Source of the DNA: Candidatus Gastranaerophilus phascolarcticola
Lineage (GTDB): Bacteria > Cyanobacteriota > Vampirovibrionia > Gastranaerophilales > Gastranaerophilaceae
Length of the DNA: 43,157 bases
Assembly: GCA_001899335.1 (NCBI GenBank)
Contig: MOYE01000009.1
Coordinates: 111,274 to 154,430, forward strand
Direction of reading: 5' to 3'
Positions 39,915 through 43,157 of the stretch are shown one piece after another. Under the pieces are notes generated by a model, which did not search any database, was not told the DNA's origin, and saw only the letters and a list, made by a program, of their open reading frames with translations. The translations under genes were made by a program, and so were the position numbers. Numbering within the stretch: the first letter of the stretch is position 1; each line of letters begins with the position of its first letter.

Positions 39915-40001
39915 CAGAGAGGATGGGATTCGAACCCACGGTGGAATTGCTCCCACACAACCTTTCCAAGATTGCACCTTAAACCGCTCGGACACCTCTC
40001 T
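39915..40001 (-). tRNA. tRNA-Ser (anticodon GGA)
   Basis: Class II tRNA: acceptor AGAGAGG (from 40001) with CCTCTCT, discriminator G (39915), anticodon stem CAATC/GGTTG with loop TTGGAAA, long variable arm, T-arm GTGGG-TTCGAAT-CCCAT. CCA is not encoded. Confidence 0.95.
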
Positions 40002-40020
40002 TTATTCTTTTTTTGTTATT

Positions 40021-41733
40021 CTAACCGAAAAATTTTGACGCGTCAATCTGTTCTGTGCCTTTTATTTTATAACCTGCGAAATTTTTAACATCCCCAAGTT
40101 CATTTATCGCCTGCATATTCGCAACCCTCGATGCTGCCTTTTGCTCTTTCGTTACGTAAAAATCAAATGCGATTATCGGCACGCAACTTATCAAAATACT
40201 GCCCAAATATTTTAAAGCGCCTTTCAAAATCGCATCAAGATTTTTTATACCCGTTGTTTTTGAACCCACGGCGTCAGGAATTCGTGTTAAATACTTAAAG
40301 CCCACAAGTGCGCCTACTGTTGTGCAGATTAAACTCAAAGGCTGTTTCAAGGAATTGCCAACGGCTTCAACATTTTCTGAATACTTTTGTGACATCTCGT
40401 CTACTTTATTAAATGTCTTAAATGTGTTGCGCTGCAAAATTTCGGCTTCTCGCAGCTGATCTGCACTCAATTCAATTTTTTCAAGCGCCTTGTTGAACTT
40501 TTTATCTTCAAGTCCCTCGCTTTTTTGGTATTTTTTGTATGCCTGATTGTCCTTAAAGACTTGCCATAGGAATTTAAAGAAATTAGGGCGTTTTTTGCTT
40601 TTTATTTCAATATTATCAGTGATTTCGGCGTTAACTTTTTCATCGTCAACGTAAATGAGTTGTTCAGGATTTTTTGCCAGTTCCTGTCTTACGTTAAAGC
40701 GTCCGACGCGTGACGCTTGTTTTTGGATTGATGTTGAAAATGCGGCAACTCCTATTGTACCGATTAACCCTAGTGCCCAAGGTGCGATTTTTGCGGGCAT
40801 GTTTTCCGGCTTGACTTTGAGTAAATGGTTTATTTTATTGCTCAACCAGCCTATTCCTAAACCGCAAAGAGGAGAGAATAGTGTTAAGGCATTTGTTGCA
40901 AACTCAACGTTTTCGGCATAATCCTGGGATGCCAGGTCAATTCTTTCAACAAGTTTTGTTAAAATCTGTTGGTCACGTTTTGCTTTTTCAAGCTCATCTG
41001 TGCTTAGTTCAAAATCTGTAGTGATTTCGTCTTCGTGGATTAATTTTTTAAAGTTTTCGTGGTCGAGGCGTTCAATTTCTTCTTGTTTGTTGAAATTTTT
41101 CAGAATATTTATTGATTCTTTGAATGAAAATTTTGGTGTGATGGTTTCGGTTTCTTCTTTGGAGAGCTTTATGTTAGCGCTTTCTTCTTTGACTTTTTGA
41201 AGTTGTTCATCAGTTAGAATAGCAAAGTTTGCAGGATTTTGAAGTTTTGTCTGCATTGCTTCAAGTCTTCCTTTGCGTGATGCGCCGGTTTCAACTTTAG
41301 CCGCCCACGCCATTATCGGAAACGCAGCGAGGGAGGCGATGGCGCCGCCGACCATTGTTGGTACAAGCATTGCTATCATAGCAAGTGTTTCGCTTGTTTT
41401 TGACATTTTATCAAAATATTTGCGAATAGGTTTCAGATACATTGCGCCGAAACCCAGTGCGCTACCGGCAAGTGAAATCGCGCCGAGAATTTGTTGGGAT
41501 ACAATTTCTGTTGCGAGTTCGGTATTTTCTGCACTGGATTGTGAGTATTCGTCTAAAATATCAATTGCTTTTAGCAATGTTTTTCCGCGTTGAATATCTT
41601 CTTTATTTTTTAATTCCGGGTGTTTTTCAAGATATGCAAGCCGTTTTGCTTCCTGTTTGTCGCGTTGCGATTTCCAGTTCGCATATTGGGGCTGAAACTG
41701 TTTATATGCATTATAATCTTTGAACATGTCCAT
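40021..41733 (-). CDS. Triplicated membrane protein, 570 aa
   Basis: Unknown function, but clearly three copies of one unit in a row (about 1-165, 205-355, 385-550). Each has a charged helical lead (DYNAYKQFQ and DNQAYKKYQ in the first and third), then the signature SQxxxEN (64-70, 269-275, 448-454), then two membrane helices, then KxxASRxGR (151-156, 340-345; ASRVAN at 534). Signature-to-signature distance is 87, 71 and 86 residues. Linkers are acidic coiled coil. No signal peptide and no enzyme motif; six or more helices in all. Perhaps a channel or scaffold built by duplication. It stands alone, minus strand. Confidence 0.8.
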   Translation of the reverse strand: MDMFKDYNAYKQFQPQYANWKSQRDKQEAKRLAYLEKHPELKNKEDIQRGKTLLKAIDILDEYSQSSAENTELATEIVSQQILGAISLAGSALGFGAMYLKPIRKYFDKMSKTSETLAMIAMLVPTMVGGAIASLAAFPIMAWAAKVETGASRKGRLEAMQTKLQNPANFAILTDEQLQKVKEESANIKLSKEETETITPKFSFKESINILKNFNKQEEIERLDHENFKKLIHEDEITTDFELSTDELEKAKRDQQILTKLVERIDLASQDYAENVEFATNALTLFSPLCGLGIGWLSNKINHLLKVKPENMPAKIAPWALGLIGTIGVAAFSTSIQKQASRVGRFNVRQELAKNPEQLIYVDDEKVNAEITDNIEIKSKKRPNFFKFLWQVFKDNQAYKKYQKSEGLEDKKFNKALEKIELSADQLREAEILQRNTFKTFNKVDEMSQKYSENVEAVGNSLKQPLSLICTTVGALVGFKYLTRIPDAVGSKTTGIKNLDAILKGALKYLGSILISCVPIIAFDFYVTKEQKAASRVANMQAINELGDVKNFAGYKIKGTEQIDASKFFG

Positions 41734-41795
41734 GGTATTTATTTTAAACCGCTGAAAATATTTTTTTGCTAAATTTTTTATGATAAAGTTATTAT

Positions 41796-43073
41796 ATGAC
41801 AGATATAAAAGTTTCCAAATTATTGAAAGGTTTGCAAGGCTGTGTTGAAATTCCGGCGGATAAGTCTATTTCGCACCGTGCGGTTATGTTTTCAGCTTTG
41901 GCAAGGGGGCGCTCACTGATTAAGAATTTTTCTTCCGGGGCGGATCCGCATTCTACTTTGGAAGTTTTTTCTGGGCTTGGAATTGAGCATAAATTTATTG
42001 ACGAAAAGACGTTGGAGATTTTTTCTGACGGTGTCTTGCACTCACCCGCAAAAGAGCTTGATTGTGGAAATTCCGGTACAACAATGCGTTTAATGTCAGG
42101 GATTTTAGCAGGGCAGAAATTTGACAGCGTGATGATTGGTGATGAAAGCCTTTCAAAACGTCCGATGCGCCGGGTTATTGAGCCGATTGCACTTATGGGC
42201 GGTGAAATCCAATCACACGACGGGCATGCCCCGTTAAGAGTTTTCGGGCGTAGGTTAAAGGGTATTGATTATGTTTCAAAGATTGCATCTGCACAGGTTA
42301 AATCCTGCGTATTGTTGGCGGGGCTTTTTGCTGACGGTTTGACGACTGTTACGGAACCTTGTGTTTCGCGTAATCATACCGAATTAATGCTTAAATACCT
42401 TGGTGCGGATTTGAATGTCGAGGGGAAAAAAGTTTCTATCCGCCGTTCGCTATTGGAAGCTCGCGAGATTGAGATTTGCGGTGATATTTCGTCTGCAGCG
42501 TATTTTATTGTGGCAGGTTTGATTGTGCCGGGTTCTGATATAATTCTTAAAAATGTTGGTTTAAACCCGACCCGTACAGGAATTTTAGATGTAGCAGCGC
42601 AAATGGGCGGGAATATTGAAATTTTGGATGAGCGTGAATGCGCAGGCGAATGTGTAGGCGATATTCGTGTTAAATATTCACAGCTTAAAGCGTGTGAAAT
42701 TGGCGGTGAAATTATTCCGCGTTTGATAGACGAACTTCCGGTTATTGCGGTATTGGCGACCCAGGCGCAAGGGCAGACAATTGTAAAAGATGCAGGAGAT
42801 TTGCGGAACAAAGAATCTGACAGGATTGCGGCGGTTGTCAAAGAGTTAAAGAAAATTGGGGCAGATATTGTAGAAACGCCAGACGGGTTTATTATAAACG
42901 GCAAGACTTCAATCCTTGGCGGAGTGGAGGTTGAAACCTATCATGATCATCGTTTGGCGATGAGTTTATATGTTGCCGGTCTTATTGCCGAAAAAGAAAT
43001 TTTGATTAAGGATTTTCAGTGGGTAGATATTTCGTTCCCTGAATTTTTAAATCTTTTTCAGTCTCTTGACTAA
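41796..43073 (+). CDS. aroA: EPSP synthase
   Basis: Transfers enolpyruvyl from PEP to shikimate 3-phosphate (step 6). DKSISHRAVMFSALA at 22-36, GNSGTTMRLMSG, SLSKRPMRRVIEPL-like run, DELPVIAVLA with catalytic Asp, RNKESDRIAA and YHDHRLAMS. 425 aa. With aroK and aroB (24.1-25.6 kb) it makes three pathway enzymes in this window, but in a separate operon. There is no Shine-Dalgarno before the ATG; A/T-rich boxes lie close upstream. Confidence 0.96.
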   Translation: MTDIKVSKLLKGLQGCVEIPADKSISHRAVMFSALARGRSLIKNFSSGADPHSTLEVFSGLGIEHKFIDEKTLEIFSDGVLHSPAKELDCGNSGTTMRLMSGILAGQKFDSVMIGDESLSKRPMRRVIEPIALMGGEIQSHDGHAPLRVFGRRLKGIDYVSKIASAQVKSCVLLAGLFADGLTTVTEPCVSRNHTELMLKYLGADLNVEGKKVSIRRSLLEAREIEICGDISSAAYFIVAGLIVPGSDIILKNVGLNPTRTGILDVAAQMGGNIEILDERECAGECVGDIRVKYSQLKACEIGGEIIPRLIDELPVIAVLATQAQGQTIVKDAGDLRNKESDRIAAVVKELKKIGADIVETPDGFIINGKTSILGGVEVETYHDHRLAMSLYVAGLIAEKEILIKDFQWVDISFPEFLNLFQSLD

Positions 43074-43116
43074 TTTAGGAACATGTTACATAATGAGACT
43101 AGAAAGGATAGAGAAT

Positions 43117-43157
43117 ATGAAAAAACGAACTGTAAACATTTTGACAGGGGGGGGGGG
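43117..43157 (+). CDS. pfkA: Start of a 6-phosphofructokinase, cut by the contig end
   Basis: MKKRTVNILTGGG followed by the G run at the contig end. PFKs begin with this strand and the phosphate-binding loop ILTGGGDxPGxN (ATP or PPi site), so a PfkA-type enzyme is the best reading on 13 residues. AAAGGA precedes the ATG. The conserved codons TGGGD are written as GGG GGG GGG G, so the terminal poly-G tract falls exactly on the motif. Confidence 0.55.
   Translation, partial: MKKRTVNILTGGG
43147..43157. repeat. Poly-G run at right contig end
   Basis: Eleven G, continuing beyond the window or padded. In the PFK reading about ten would be natural sequence (three Gly codons plus the G of the following Asp). 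Confidence 0.6.

Overview
The window (43,157 bp, AT-rich, standard bacterial code) reads as one contig from a non-photosynthetic relative of the cyanobacteria, most likely a gut Gastranaerophilales (Melainabacteria/Vampirovibrionia). This is inference. The grounds are a SepF division protein together with outer-membrane and exported proteins, the gene order yceD-rpmF-plsX-fabH-fabD-fabG, a complete small set of fermentative and anabolic housekeeping genes, and several large proteins I recognise only as lineage-specific hypotheticals. Both ends of the window are runs of G (13 at the left, 11 at the right), and a third 13-G run lies inside a coding region, so the contig probably stops where poly-G tracts broke the assembly.

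Layout. 1-6.7 kb, all minus strand: a flagellin-shaped hypothetical protein, a processive family-2 glycosyltransferase overlapping apt, a BlaI/MecI-type repressor with a readable promoter/operator and an unknown partner, an exported glycine-zipper protein with a leaderless-type promoter, and a hypothetical protein. 6.9-11.4 kb, an AT-rich accessory segment: XRE regulator, a small gene interrupted by an early stop, a MarR-DHA2 efflux operon with a 58-codon gene at its end, an acetyltransferase and degenerate repeats, ending at a tRNA-Ser(UGA). 11.6-14.6 kb: a GC-rich repeated element, an M23 peptidase, a GNAT-like protein and an outer-membrane porin-like protein.

14.6-21.6 kb holds the most interesting system. 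It is a six-gene minus-strand operon related to group-4 membrane [NiFe] hydrogenases and complex I (HyfB, C, E, F and G homologues plus a fused HyfH-HyfI). Its large subunit lacks the nickel-binding cysteine pairs, and its ferredoxin domain has lost exactly the ligands of one cluster. That makes it an energy-converting-hydrogenase-related (Ehr-type) ion-pumping complex whose electron-transfer partners are unknown, not a hydrogenase.

21.7-25.6 kb: an XRE regulator divergent from a LuxR-type HTH gene, metG, aroK and aroB. 26.2-33.5 kb: yggS-sepF with its own promoter, then tpiA, an unknown gene, yceD, rpmF, plsX, fabH, fabD and fabG (glycolysis, ribosome and type II fatty-acid synthesis). A second copy of the GC-rich element lies before the tpiA promoter. 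33.6-43.2 kb: ferritin, a four-module hypothetical protein containing the in-frame 13-G tract, an exported metallophosphoesterase, an OmpR-type two-component system whose kinase stop codon overlaps an antisense tRNA-Pro(CGG), a short ferritin-like protein, a small membrane protein, tRNA-Ser(GGA), a triplicated membrane protein, aroA and the first codons of a phosphofructokinase. aroK, aroB and aroA supply three shikimate-pathway steps. There is no CRISPR array, rRNA, insertion sequence or integrase in the window.
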